A stretch of 64,000 nt of DNA from Streptomyces sp. SM1. GTDB taxonomy: Bacteria; Actinomycetota; Actinomycetes; Streptomycetales; Streptomycetaceae. Each line of letters starts with the position of its first letter. The first letter of the stretch is position 1. The position numbers and the translations under genes were made by a program. Location: positions 379-64,378 of the forward strand of contig NZ_NEUB01001039.1 of assembly GCF_002910825.1 (NCBI RefSeq), given 5' to 3'. A model generated the notes under the pieces. The model did not search any database and was not told the DNA's origin. It worked only from the letters and a program-made list of their open reading frames with translations. Positions 17,831-25,338 of the stretch are shown piece by piece.

Positions 17831-19831
17831 TCACGCGCGGGTTCCGTGCTTCTCGCCGTCCGGCTCCGAGGTGACCTGGTAGGACAGCAACTGCTGGAAC
17901 GGGCCGCCTTCTTGGGCGGCGAGGTCCTTGTAGGTGCCCTCCTGCACGACTCTGCCCTCGTCGAGGACAACGATCCGGTCGGCCACGGCGACGTTGGTGA
18001 TGCGATGCGTGACCAGCAACACCACCCGGTCCTGGGCCAGGTCCCGCAGCCGCTGGAAGATTCTGTATTCGGCGCGAGGGTCGAGGTTGGCGGTCGGTTC
18101 GTCGAGGACCAGGAGCCCTGCCTCGCGGAAGAATGCCCGGGCGAGCGCGATGCGCTGCCACTGGCCGCCGCTCAGTTCCTCGCCGTTCAGCCACTCGCGG
18201 GCCAGGAGCGTGTCCAGGCCGGCGCCGAGCTTGTCGACGACCTCGTCCGCGTCGGAGGCCTCGCAGGCTTCGAGGACCGCCGCGTCACCGCGGGCCGTGG
18301 GCTGCCCCTGGGTGACATTCTCGCGGACCGTCAGCGGCCAGTGCGCGTAGTCCTGTGGCACCAGGGCCACCTGCTGCCACAGTGCCTGCGGGTCGGCGTC
18401 GTCGGTGGGGACGCCGTCCCACAGCACCTGTCCTCCAGTGGGCAGGTACAGGCCGCTGACCAGCTTCGACAGCGTTGATTTCCCCGATCCGTTGAAGCCG
18501 ACCAGTGCTGTGACCTCGCCCCGGCGCAGCGTGAGCGAGACGTCGGACAACGCGTCCTGGTCCTTCCCGGCGTAGCGGTGCGAGACCGACTTGATCTTGA
18601 TCTCGTTTGGTGGCGCTGGCCGGTGCTCGCCGCGGCGCATGGTGTAGCCGCCGGCCAAGTCGAGGAACCGGGTCCAGTCGTCCATGTAGAGGCCGGTACG
18701 CACGGCACGGGCCCCGACGGCGACCAGCCCGCGTACCGACTGGCCCACCGTCTGCAGAGCGAAGACGGCCGTGCCGGCGTGGCCGACGCTGATGCGGCCG
18801 GTGGCCAGCAGCCACACCACCGCCGCCCACACGACAGCCGATCCGAGGCCGCCGCACAGCGCGCCGAACAGCGACATGCGGGCGCCCTTGTCGGCCGCGG
18901 TCCGGTCTTCGCGGTTGATCCGGGCGACCGTCTGCCGGTACCGGCCGGACAGGAATTCGGCCATGGTGCCGGCGCGGATCTGGTCGGCTGCCTCGCGGGT
19001 GAAGATGTGCCAACGCAGCACCGACAGCATGCGGTTGTCGCCGTTGCTGCGGAGGTTCGCCAGGTAGCGGACCCGGGCGGCGCTGACCTGGGCAAGGGCC
19101 TGCGGCAGGCTGGCCACGACCAGAAGGGGAAGCAGCACCCAGCTCACGCCGGCCAGCACGATGGCCCCGGCGAGGAAGGAGGCCGCCGAGGCGATCAGGT
19201 CCTGGCCCTCGTTGACCAGGTCCCCGGTGACCTGTGCTCCGCGGTCGGCGGCTTCGCGGTCGCGGTTGAAGTCGGGGTCGTCGTAGGCGGAGAGCTCCAC
19301 CTCGGCGCAGCCGGTGAGCAGCATCTGCTCGGCTTCGCGCGACATGAGCGGGCCCAGTCGGGAGGAGAGCCAGCTGACGGTGATGCCCAGCAGCGCCCGC
19401 ACCCCGGTCGCAGCCGCCAGCAGGGCTACGGACGGCCATGCCTGGAGGAGCCGGTGGTAGACGTCGCCACTGGTCAGCAGTGCGGTGAGGGTTCCGCTGA
19501 TCGCGATGAGGCCCAGGGCCTGCATGACGCCGGCGACCGTCTGGCACAGCAGGAGACCGGTGGTGGCCTTCCGGTCGACGCGCCAGGCCAGTGCCAGCGA
19601 ACGCCGCACCAGCTGGGGCAGGCGCCGGGCCATGTCGCGCATCCGGATGGAGCGGCCGGCCGCTTCACGGCTGCCGGTCAGGTCCACGTACCGCATCTCC
19701 GGGGCGGGGGAGGGCTGCTCCGCGCCGGCGCCCAGCGCGGCTTGCGGTGACGCGGTCGGCGGGGCGGGCGGAAGGGGGGTGGGGCGCGGCCCCGGGACGG
19801 TCTCGGCGGTTTCATCGGTCGACTCACTCAT
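17831..19831 (-). CDS. ABC transporter, fused membrane and ATP-binding domains
   Basis: About 666 residues: an N-terminal Pro/Ala-rich extension (about 70 residues), a six-helix exporter-type membrane domain (about 90-370), and a nucleotide-binding domain with Walker A GFNGSGKST, Q-loop VPQDYAHWP, signature LSGGQWQRIALARAF, Walker B LLVLDEPTANLD and H-loop THR. It resembles half-transporters that dimerise to export peptides or lipids; there is no C39 peptidase domain. The ATG overlaps the stop of the upstream 41-codon ORF (19828-19831), so the two are translationally coupled. Confidence 0.9.
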   Translation of the reverse strand: MSESTDETAETVPGPRPTPLPPAPPTASPQAALGAGAEQPSPAPEMRYVDLTGSREAAGRSIRMRDMARRLPQLVRRSLALAWRVDRKATTGLLLCQTVAGVMQALGLIAISGTLTALLTSGDVYHRLLQAWPSVALLAAATGVRALLGITVSWLSSRLGPLMSREAEQMLLTGCAEVELSAYDDPDFNRDREAADRGAQVTGDLVNEGQDLIASAASFLAGAIVLAGVSWVLLPLLVVASLPQALAQVSAARVRYLANLRSNGDNRMLSVLRWHIFTREAADQIRAGTMAEFLSGRYRQTVARINREDRTAADKGARMSLFGALCGGLGSAVVWAAVVWLLATGRISVGHAGTAVFALQTVGQSVRGLVAVGARAVRTGLYMDDWTRFLDLAGGYTMRRGEHRPAPPNEIKIKSVSHRYAGKDQDALSDVSLTLRRGEVTALVGFNGSGKSTLSKLVSGLYLPTGGQVLWDGVPTDDADPQALWQQVALVPQDYAHWPLTVRENVTQGQPTARGDAAVLEACEASDADEVVDKLGAGLDTLLAREWLNGEELSGGQWQRIALARAFFREAGLLVLDEPTANLDPRAEYRIFQRLRDLAQDRVVLLVTHRITNVAVADRIVVLDEGRVVQEGTYKDLAAQEGGPFQQLLSYQVTSEPDGEKHGTRA

Positions 19832-19953
19832 GCCACCCACCTCGTATCCAGACGTGCTGAGCAGCGGGTGTCGTCAACACGGCGCACCGTCACGGGGGTG
19901 GGCCGTCGTTCGATTCCGGAGGGCTGATGCACGAGGGTGGGGGCGGGATTCAT
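19828..19953 (-). CDS. 41-residue peptide at the head of the ABC/NUDIX/PIMT operon
   Basis: ATG at 19953 is preceded 6 bases upstream by GGAGG, an excellent ribosome-binding site. The reading frame (MNPAPTLVHQPSGIERR, then a tail with VDDTRCSARLDTRWVA) ends in TGA overlapping the ABC transporter ATG. It is polar, Arg-rich, with three Asp, one Cys and no membrane segment. I do not recognise it. Small size, strong RBS, coupling to an exporter and two PIMT-type methylases downstream make a ribosomal precursor peptide possible; it could instead be a translational-coupling leader. Confidence 0.45.
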   Translation of the reverse strand: MNPAPTLVHQPSGIERRPTPVTVRRVDDTRCSARLDTRWVA

Positions 19954-20237
19954 GATGTCCTCCATCTGGGCGGGGAAGTGGCACTGGTGCTCTAAGAACG
20001 CGTCGGATCGGGCTCCGTCACGGCTCATTTCGTGAACACACGTTCTGATCGGGCTGTTGGGGCGGGCAGGGTGCGGCGGCGGGCCTTGAAATCTGTTCGA
20101 CGCAGTCGGGTCACTCCTTCGGGGGATTGCCGTGCTGGCCGGGGATCCGGTGTGGGGCATGGCTGACCGGGCCGTGGCGAGGACGAGGCACGGCCCTGGT
20201 GGAGAGCGCTCAGATCAGGTAGAAGGCCGGTCGCGGA

Positions 20238-21374
20238 TCATGCCGCGACGACCGTGAACGGCGCGGCGGGAAAGCGGCGGCCGTTGACCTGGATCGCGAC
20301 GGTGTACGGGCCGGGAGTGATCTTCGTTGTGGCCGTCGAACGCAGCTTGTGCGGCTTGGCCAGAAGGAGCGGCCGGCCGGGCTGGACGGTGTTGCGGTTG
20401 AGGAAGTAGACCTTCTCGCGCGGCTTGCCGGTGGGGGTGGTGGAGGAAATCACGAACATGACATCCACCGGGACGGCCACGGTGGCGGTGAGGGCGGCGG
20501 AGAAGGTCAGCACGTCGCCGTCGGCCAACTCGGTACGTTCCAGGACGAGGGGTGTCAGCTCGAGAGGTGCGTCGTGCGGGTAGCCGAGGAAGGCGTAGGC
20601 GTCCGGCGAGCCCTTCTTGAGCCTGCTCCGCAGGGCCGTCCTGGCGATGAAGGCGAAGTGCTGGTCGGTGGCGCTGGCGGTGTCCTTCCACCGCCCGAGG
20701 GTGGCCAGGACGAGTTCGGGCTGCGTGCCGGCGAGGTCGTGGAGGTGGTTGGCGACGGAGGTACGGACGTAGGTGCTGGAATCGACGTAGAGCCGGTCGA
20801 GCACAGGGAGCGCCGCATCGTCGGGCAGGGAGATGCGGGGCGCGCAGGGCAGGAGGGGGCGGGTGGCTTCACTCGCGAGCCGGCGGGTCCGGTGGTCCTC
20901 GTCGCGGGACCACGCGTCAACGGCCTTCATCGTCTCGTCGGGGAAGTCGTTGAGGAAGTCCCGCACGGCGACCTCTGCCGAGAAGTACCGGGTGAAGCGC
21001 GCGAGGGCGTCGAGGGCTTGGTCCAGGTACTCGCCGGTGCGCAGGTAGCGCGCGACGAAGTCGGAGTGCGGGGAGTAGGTGTGCCACCCGAAGTCGTTTG
21101 TGATGCCGGCGGCTTCGGGAGTCGGCGGCAGCGAGCGCAGCAGGACGTCGAGGGCTTCGGTGCCGGTGACCGGAAGGTGGGTGTGCAGTGCCTGGCTGGT
21201 CCGAGAAATCCGGTCTTTCAGCTCCAGTGCGGGTAGGTCGGACATCACGTCCTGTACGAAGGCGCCGGCGTCGAAGTCTGGGCACACGCCGTGCACTTGG
21301 TGTCCGATCTGGGTGATGCGCTCGAGGTTGAGGGCGGTTTCCTTCAGGGGCACCTTCACGGCCTTCGCGGTCAT
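20238..21374 (-). CDS. AlkC-type DNA alkylation repair glycosylase with C-terminal Ig-like domain
   Basis: 378 residues. The first 270 are helical HEAT-like repeats with family features: TNDFGWHTYSPHSDFVARYL, RDFLNDFPDETMKAVDAWSRDEDHRTRRLASEATRPLLP, and YVRTSVANHLHDLAGTQPELVLATLGRW. The last 110 residues are beta-rich, consistent with the Ig-like domain known in AlkC. AlkC removes 3-methyladenine and 3-methylcytosine without base flipping. It is the last gene of a three-gene minus-strand unit, 52 bp after the dioxygenase. Beside a possible methylating-agent pathway it is a candidate self-protection gene, as AlkD relatives are in yatakemycin-type clusters. Confidence 0.8.
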   Translation of the reverse strand: MTAKAVKVPLKETALNLERITQIGHQVHGVCPDFDAGAFVQDVMSDLPALELKDRISRTSQALHTHLPVTGTEALDVLLRSLPPTPEAAGITNDFGWHTYSPHSDFVARYLRTGEYLDQALDALARFTRYFSAEVAVRDFLNDFPDETMKAVDAWSRDEDHRTRRLASEATRPLLPCAPRISLPDDAALPVLDRLYVDSSTYVRTSVANHLHDLAGTQPELVLATLGRWKDTASATDQHFAFIARTALRSRLKKGSPDAYAFLGYPHDAPLELTPLVLERTELADGDVLTFSAALTATVAVPVDVMFVISSTTPTGKPREKVYFLNRNTVQPGRPLLLAKPHKLRSTATTKITPGPYTVAIQVNGRRFPAAPFTVVAA

Positions 21375-21426
21375 GGGCAAACACTAGGGCTGGCGACGAG
21401 CGCAGACAGCGTGTTCTCGCCGCCGG

Positions 21427-22299
21427 TCATCCCTCGGAGCCACGGGAAGCGGCATGCTGTCGAACGGCAGCGCGATACAGCAGGCGGGGGTGGCGGGAGC
21501 TGTCGCACGGGGATGCGGTGTGGAGGGTGGCGAGGTTGTCCCACACGACGAGGTCGCCCTGACTCCAGCGATGGCTGTAGAGGTACGGCGCTCTGGTCGT
21601 GTGCTCCAGCAGGTCGTCGATCAGGGCGCGGCTGTCCTGATCGGAGAGTCCGGTGACGCAGCGGATCACCATGGAGCCGAGCAGCAGTGAGCGGGCTCCG
21701 GTGACCGGATGGGTCAGGACGAGCGGGTGCTCGACCTCTGGCTGGCCGGCGAGGCTCCCGGCCGCGGCCGACGACTGCCCGCCGCTGGCCTGGCTCTGCA
21801 ACGCGCCGAGCTGCTGGATGGAGTGCACCGCGCGCATCTTCTCGATCCGCTGCCGTGCCGCCGGGGGGAGGCCGGTGTAGGCGCGGGTCGCGTCGGCGAA
21901 GCGGGTCTCGCCGCCTTCCTCGGGGGTGATGACCGAGTACAGCAGCGTCACGGCGGTCAGCTGTGGCTTGAAGCTGTTGTCGGCGTGCCATTCCTCCTCG
22001 TCGTCCCCGTCGTAGATGCCGACGTACTCGCCGTCCTCGACGATGTTGCTGATGACGGTCAGCCCGGGAAAGCCGCCGACGGCATAGCGGCGGTCGATGC
22101 TCGTGTCCACCGTTCCGAAGCAGGAGGCGACGGTCAGGAGATCGGCGTGGGTCAGGTGCTGGCGGGGCACGACCAGCAGCCTGTGCTGGTGCAGGGCTCG
22201 CGCCAGCTGGGGCGCGAGCCCTTCGGCTTCGGTCGCGAGGTTGCAGTCGACGACGGCGCCGAAGCCGCTGTCGTCGAGCGGGCGCAGCGACAAGGACAT
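21427..22299 (-). CDS. TauD/TfdA-family Fe(II)/2-oxoglutarate dioxygenase
   Basis: 290 residues. EEEWHADNSF gives the HxD metal pair, TLHTASPC the distal histidine, and SSRHPRLLYRAAVR the 2-oxoglutarate-binding arginine region. GTVDTSIDRRYAVGGFPGLTVISN fits the family. Such enzymes hydroxylate or desaturate amino acids and other small acids. The ATG at 22299 follows AAAGGAGCC at good spacing. It lies between the AlkC-type gene and the synthetase-like gene and is probably co-transcribed with both. Confidence 0.85.
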   Translation of the reverse strand: MSLSLRPLDDSGFGAVVDCNLATEAEGLAPQLARALHQHRLLVVPRQHLTHADLLTVASCFGTVDTSIDRRYAVGGFPGLTVISNIVEDGEYVGIYDGDDEEEWHADNSFKPQLTAVTLLYSVITPEEGGETRFADATRAYTGLPPAARQRIEKMRAVHSIQQLGALQSQASGGQSSAAAGSLAGQPEVEHPLVLTHPVTGARSLLLGSMVIRCVTGLSDQDSRALIDDLLEHTTRAPYLYSHRWSQGDLVVWDNLATLHTASPCDSSRHPRLLYRAAVRQHAASRGSEG

Positions 22300-22325
22300 C
22301 GCGGCTCCTTTCGGAAGGGTGGCGG

Positions 22326-23204
22326 TCAGAACTGGGCCGACTGCTGGAAGACGCTGATGTCCTTGATGCCGGAGGCGGCCATACACAGCCGCTCGATGCC
22401 GATGCCGAGCCCGACGCTGTGGGCCGGCGCTTGCCCGGCGTCGATCGCCTTCCACGCCAGGGCCTGCTCGTCGTCGTACAGGTCCACCGCACGGGCCCGC
22501 TCGACGAACGCGGCCCGGTCGGGCTCGTCCTCGTAGCCGTGCACGACTTCGAGGCCGTCGATCAGGACCTCGAAACGGTTGAGGACGGCGGTCGTGCCCG
22601 GTGTGAGACGGGCGCACGGCTCGTCCCCGCCGATCGGGTACTCGGTCAGGAACAGTGCGGCACCCGTGCTCTGGGTCTCCAGTTCGCGCTCCACGAACCG
22701 GCCGAGCACCGTCTTGAACGGCACCTCGGTACCCATGTCCAGGTGGGCGGCCATCTGTGCGGGCAGATCGCCGAGGGGCTCGCGGCGCAGGTCGATGCCG
22801 AAGACGTCATGGATGTGGCCGGCGACAGAGACCCGCTCGGGGGTGTAACGGATGTGCGGGACGACCAGGCGCTCGGCCAGCGCGAACAGGAACTCGAAAT
22901 TCTCGTCGGCGGCGTAGAGGTCGAGCATCTGGAACTCGGGCGCGTGCAGCTCGTCCGGCTTCTCGGGCCGGAAGCACTGACCGATTTCGAAGACCCGCCG
23001 GTGGTGCTCCATGTTCACGCGCAGCGCCGGGCCGATCATCGCCCGCAGGAAGCGGCCCCCGTCGAGATCGACCGGCACGCGACGTCCCGGGCCGAGGTCG
23101 GCTCTGCGCACCGTAGGGGTGACCACCTCGACGAACGTCTCTGAGCGCAGCGTGTCACGCAGGCTGAACAGCAGGTCGGACTTCATCACAACGGGGTTGA
23201 GCAC
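22326..23204 (-). CDS. free-standing class II aminoacyl-tRNA synthetase-like catalytic domain (LysRS/EpmA type)
   Basis: 292 residues with class II motifs and no anticodon-binding domain. Motif 2 is RVFEIGQCFRPEKPDELHAPEF; motif 3 is SVGLGIGIERLCMAASGI. The length and organisation resemble EpmA (PoxA/GenX), the LysRS paralogue that puts beta-lysine on EF-P, and other stand-alone class II domains that activate amino acids as adenylates. The motif 3 tail differs from the GGLGIGIDRL of true LysRS (E for D). It starts the three-gene minus-strand unit facing away from the repeat peptide. Possible roles: adding an amino acid to a peptide or protein, or amino acid activation. Confidence 0.75.
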   Translation of the reverse strand: MLNPVVMKSDLLFSLRDTLRSETFVEVVTPTVRRADLGPGRRVPVDLDGGRFLRAMIGPALRVNMEHHRRVFEIGQCFRPEKPDELHAPEFQMLDLYAADENFEFLFALAERLVVPHIRYTPERVSVAGHIHDVFGIDLRREPLGDLPAQMAAHLDMGTEVPFKTVLGRFVERELETQSTGAALFLTEYPIGGDEPCARLTPGTTAVLNRFEVLIDGLEVVHGYEDEPDRAAFVERARAVDLYDDEQALAWKAIDAGQAPAHSVGLGIGIERLCMAASGIKDISVFQQSAQF

Positions 23205-23708
23205 GTGTGCTCCTCAAGGCCTCTGTTTTCAACGGCAAATGGAGGGAATCCGGTCGCCACGGCGTCCTCGTGCACGGCTCCTCGGCGGTCCCACAAGCTA
23301 GCCGCGGCGACGCGCGCAGCAGAAGCCCTTCTGCTGGCATCGCAGCGCCCGACGGCCCCGATCCGCCACTGTTCCAGGACGAGACTTCGGCGTTTCCGCA
23401 GCTCAGGTGGCATGGACGCGCAACGGTCACGCAACGGTCCCGTGCAACCGCCGCAACGCCCATAGCCGTTGCGGCTGCCTCCGGCGCAGCCCTAGCGTGA
23501 CTGGCCAAGCGCCCAGCGCGACCACGTACCGCAACGCTCATCCACGGATGGAGCGGACGTGCTCCGGCGCGACTTTCCACCGGCGGGCGCTCGCGCCCAT
23601 GACGTCCGAGCCGACGGTTCAGCACCTCACCCGACCGCGGCCCGGCAGCTCCATCAGCCGATCACACGGACTCGCGGGGTCACCCGCGACCGAAGAGGGA
23701 GAACCTCC
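23205..23708. promoter_or_regulatory. divergent intergenic region with GCAACG repeats
   Basis: About 500 bp between the divergent synthetase-like gene and the repeat-peptide gene; no convincing gene. It holds a tandem CGCAACGGTC at 23419-23428 and 23430-23439, and an inverted repeat CCGCAACG (23451-23458) / CGTTGCGG (23467-23474), with another CCGCAACGC just after 23520. These clustered GCAACG elements look like regulator sites controlling one or both directions. The peptide RBS (AGGGAGAACCTCC) lies at its right end. Confidence 0.45.
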
Positions 23709-24053
23709 ATGACCGCTACCGCCGCAATGACCCCGGACACCGGCCTGAAGGCCGGCATGCGCCCGGACGCCCCGGACCTGAAGTTCGGCATGCGTCCCGA
23801 CGCCACCGACCTGAAGCTCGGCATGCGTCCCGACGCGGGCGCCCTCAAGCTCGGGATGCGTCCCGACGCCACCGACCTCAAGACCGGCATGCGCCCCGAC
23901 GCCCCGGAGCTCAAGCTCGGGATGCGTCCCGACGCCACCGATCTCAAGACCGGCATGCGCCCCGACGCCCCGGAGCTGAAGCTCGGGATGCGTCCCGACG
24001 CCACCGACCTCAAGGCCGGCATGCGCCCGGACAGCGCCCTCACCGCCGCCTGA
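23709..24053 (+). CDS. multicore precursor peptide: nine 11-residue repeats starting GMRPD
   Basis: ATG at 23709 has a good RBS just upstream. The 114-residue product has a short N-terminus (MTATAAMTPDTGLKA) and then nine consecutive 11-mers: GMRPDAPDLKF, GMRPDATDLKL, GMRPDAGALKL, then alternating GMRPDATDLKT/GMRPDAPELKL twice, GMRPDATDLKA and GMRPDSALTAA. Every repeat keeps M-R-P-D; Lys is at position 10 of eight. There is no signal peptide and no Cys, Ser or Trp-rich core. The only Arg residues are those of the repeats, one each, which matches the arginine/guanidine-directed enzymes encoded downstream. It is best read as a multicore RiPP precursor; a structural repeat protein is the alternative. 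Confidence 0.8.
   Translation: MTATAAMTPDTGLKAGMRPDAPDLKFGMRPDATDLKLGMRPDAGALKLGMRPDATDLKTGMRPDAPELKLGMRPDATDLKTGMRPDAPELKLGMRPDATDLKAGMRPDSALTAA
23754..24050 (+). repeat. 33-bp coding repeat array, nine units
   Basis: Each unit is 33 bp, in frame. Units 4-5 and 6-7 form a 66-bp higher-order pair nearly identical in DNA, indicating recent tandem duplication. Third-position changes (ggcatgcgccc versus gggatgcgtcc) separate the two unit types while the protein GMRPD is unchanged, so the pentapeptide is under selection. The repeats are coding and contiguous, not a CRISPR. Confidence 0.9.
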
Positions 24054-24081
24054 TCCGCGGCTGAACCACCCTTCCGTCGTC

Positions 24082-24143
24082 CTCCGGCGCGCCCGCCAAC
24101 AGTGCGCCCGCCAGTGCGCTGCCCAGCCGCGGGCGCGCCGGAG
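24082..24143 (+). terminator. strong hairpin between precursor gene and first enzyme gene
   Basis: CTCCGGCGCGCCCG (24082-24095) pairs perfectly with CGGGCGCGCCGGAG (24130-24143), leaving a 34-nt loop. There is no U tract. Placed just after the peptide stop, it is suited to partial termination or to protecting the upstream mRNA end, giving more peptide than enzyme mRNA, as often seen after RiPP precursors. Function is inferred. Confidence 0.55.
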
Positions 24144-24184
24144 CACGGCACATTCCCACCCCGCCACATCGACTGGAGGACCTG

Positions 24185-25225
24185 ATGGGCAGCCCCGCCA
24201 GCAGGACCCGCAACGGCACCGGAGCCTCCGGCCCCGTGCGTAAGGCCCTCGGCCAGCAGCTCATCACCGACCTGGAGAAGCTCTGCGGACGCCCGACGAT
24301 CGGTCTGTGGGATGTCGCCTGGGACCTTGTCGCGATCGCCGCCGCAGCGATCGCCGGGCATCTCGTCGGCCACGTCGTCGGCCCGCTGATCGCCGTCTGC
24401 TACATCGGCGTGCGCCAGCGCCACCTGTCCAACCTCGGGCACGAGTGCGTGCACTCCAAGCTCATGGCCACCCGCCGCGGCAACCGGGTCATCGGATACC
24501 TGCTGACCGGGCTACTCGGTGAGGGCTTCGCGCCGTACCGCAGCAGCCACTATGTGCACCACGCCAAGCTCGGCTCCGACGACGATCCGATGTTCCAGTC
24601 CTACCTCGCGGGCAACATCCGTGCCGCCGGCCGGGCGCCCAGCCGGCGCGCGTTCGTCCTGCGGGTCATCGTGCGCAACGCCATGTGGCGCCTGCCGAAG
24701 ACCGCCGTGCTGACCCTGGTCACCCGCGCGCCGGGGGAGGCGTGGCGAGCGCTGGCCGCCCGTGCCCTGATCTGGGCGGCCGTCGTCGCCGCACTGTGGC
24801 CCGTGGGCGGCGTGCCGTACCTCCTGCTCTACTGGCTGCTCCCGCTCGTCTTGGTGCGGCCGGTCGTCACGTGGATCACTGATCTGGGCAACCACGCCGG
24901 GCTGATCGAGAACGACGACATCCTCCTGCAGACCCGCGGCTGGAGCTCGCACTGGCTCACCCGGCACCTGCTCGGCGGCCATCTCGACGACATGTACCAC
25001 CCCGTCCACCACTGGTGTCCGCAGATCCCCTGGCGGCGCCTGCCCGAGGCCCGCGCCCTCACCTCGGAGCGTCTACAGCGGTGGGAGGAAGTGCCCTGGT
25101 GCTCCGGCTACTTCTTCCGCCGGCGCTCCACTCCCGACCAGCCGTGCGTGATCGAGGACATCATCGCCCGGCTCGCCACCGCCAGCGCCGCCTGCACCCC
25201 GCACCGGCACCCCTCGGCCGCCTGA
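24185..25225 (+). CDS. membrane fatty-acid-desaturase/hydroxylase-like di-iron enzyme
   Basis: 346 residues with the three histidine boxes of the membrane desaturase superfamily: HECVH (86-90), HYVHH (122-126) and HPVHH (272-276), and hydrophobic segments around 45-75 and 190-230. A GAGGACC RBS precedes ATG 24185. Family members desaturate or hydroxylate lipids, but relatives in natural-product clusters oxidise peptides or amino-acid side chains. Position directly after the precursor suggests the peptide as substrate; the hydrophobic core implies action at the membrane. Confidence 0.75.
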   Translation: MGSPASRTRNGTGASGPVRKALGQQLITDLEKLCGRPTIGLWDVAWDLVAIAAAAIAGHLVGHVVGPLIAVCYIGVRQRHLSNLGHECVHSKLMATRRGNRVIGYLLTGLLGEGFAPYRSSHYVHHAKLGSDDDPMFQSYLAGNIRAAGRAPSRRAFVLRVIVRNAMWRLPKTAVLTLVTRAPGEAWRALAARALIWAAVVAALWPVGGVPYLLLYWLLPLVLVRPVVTWITDLGNHAGLIENDDILLQTRGWSSHWLTRHLLGGHLDDMYHPVHHWCPQIPWRRLPEARALTSERLQRWEEVPWCSGYFFRRRSTPDQPCVIEDIIARLATASAACTPHRHPSAA

Positions 25226-25338
25226 CCGCACCCTGAACCCGCCCGCCGAACCCCCGTACGGCACCGCCCCTCCCAGCGCGCACCCGCGCGCCGGAGGCAG
25301 GGGCGCGCCGTCGCCCGCCGCCGAGGAGGCGGCCCGCC

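Noticed and set aside
16248-18194. N-terminal extension of the triple-NUDIX gene into the ABC gene
   Set aside because: The upstream portion is Arg/Pro/Gly-rich shadow sequence in another frame of the ABC nucleotide-binding domain.
22326-23204. Peptide aminoacyl-tRNA ligase (PEARL)
   Set aside because: PEARLs are LanB-derived and much larger; this protein has class II synthetase motifs 2 and 3 instead.
23754-24050. CRISPR-like array
   Set aside because: Units are contiguous, 33 bp, in frame and coding; no spacers.
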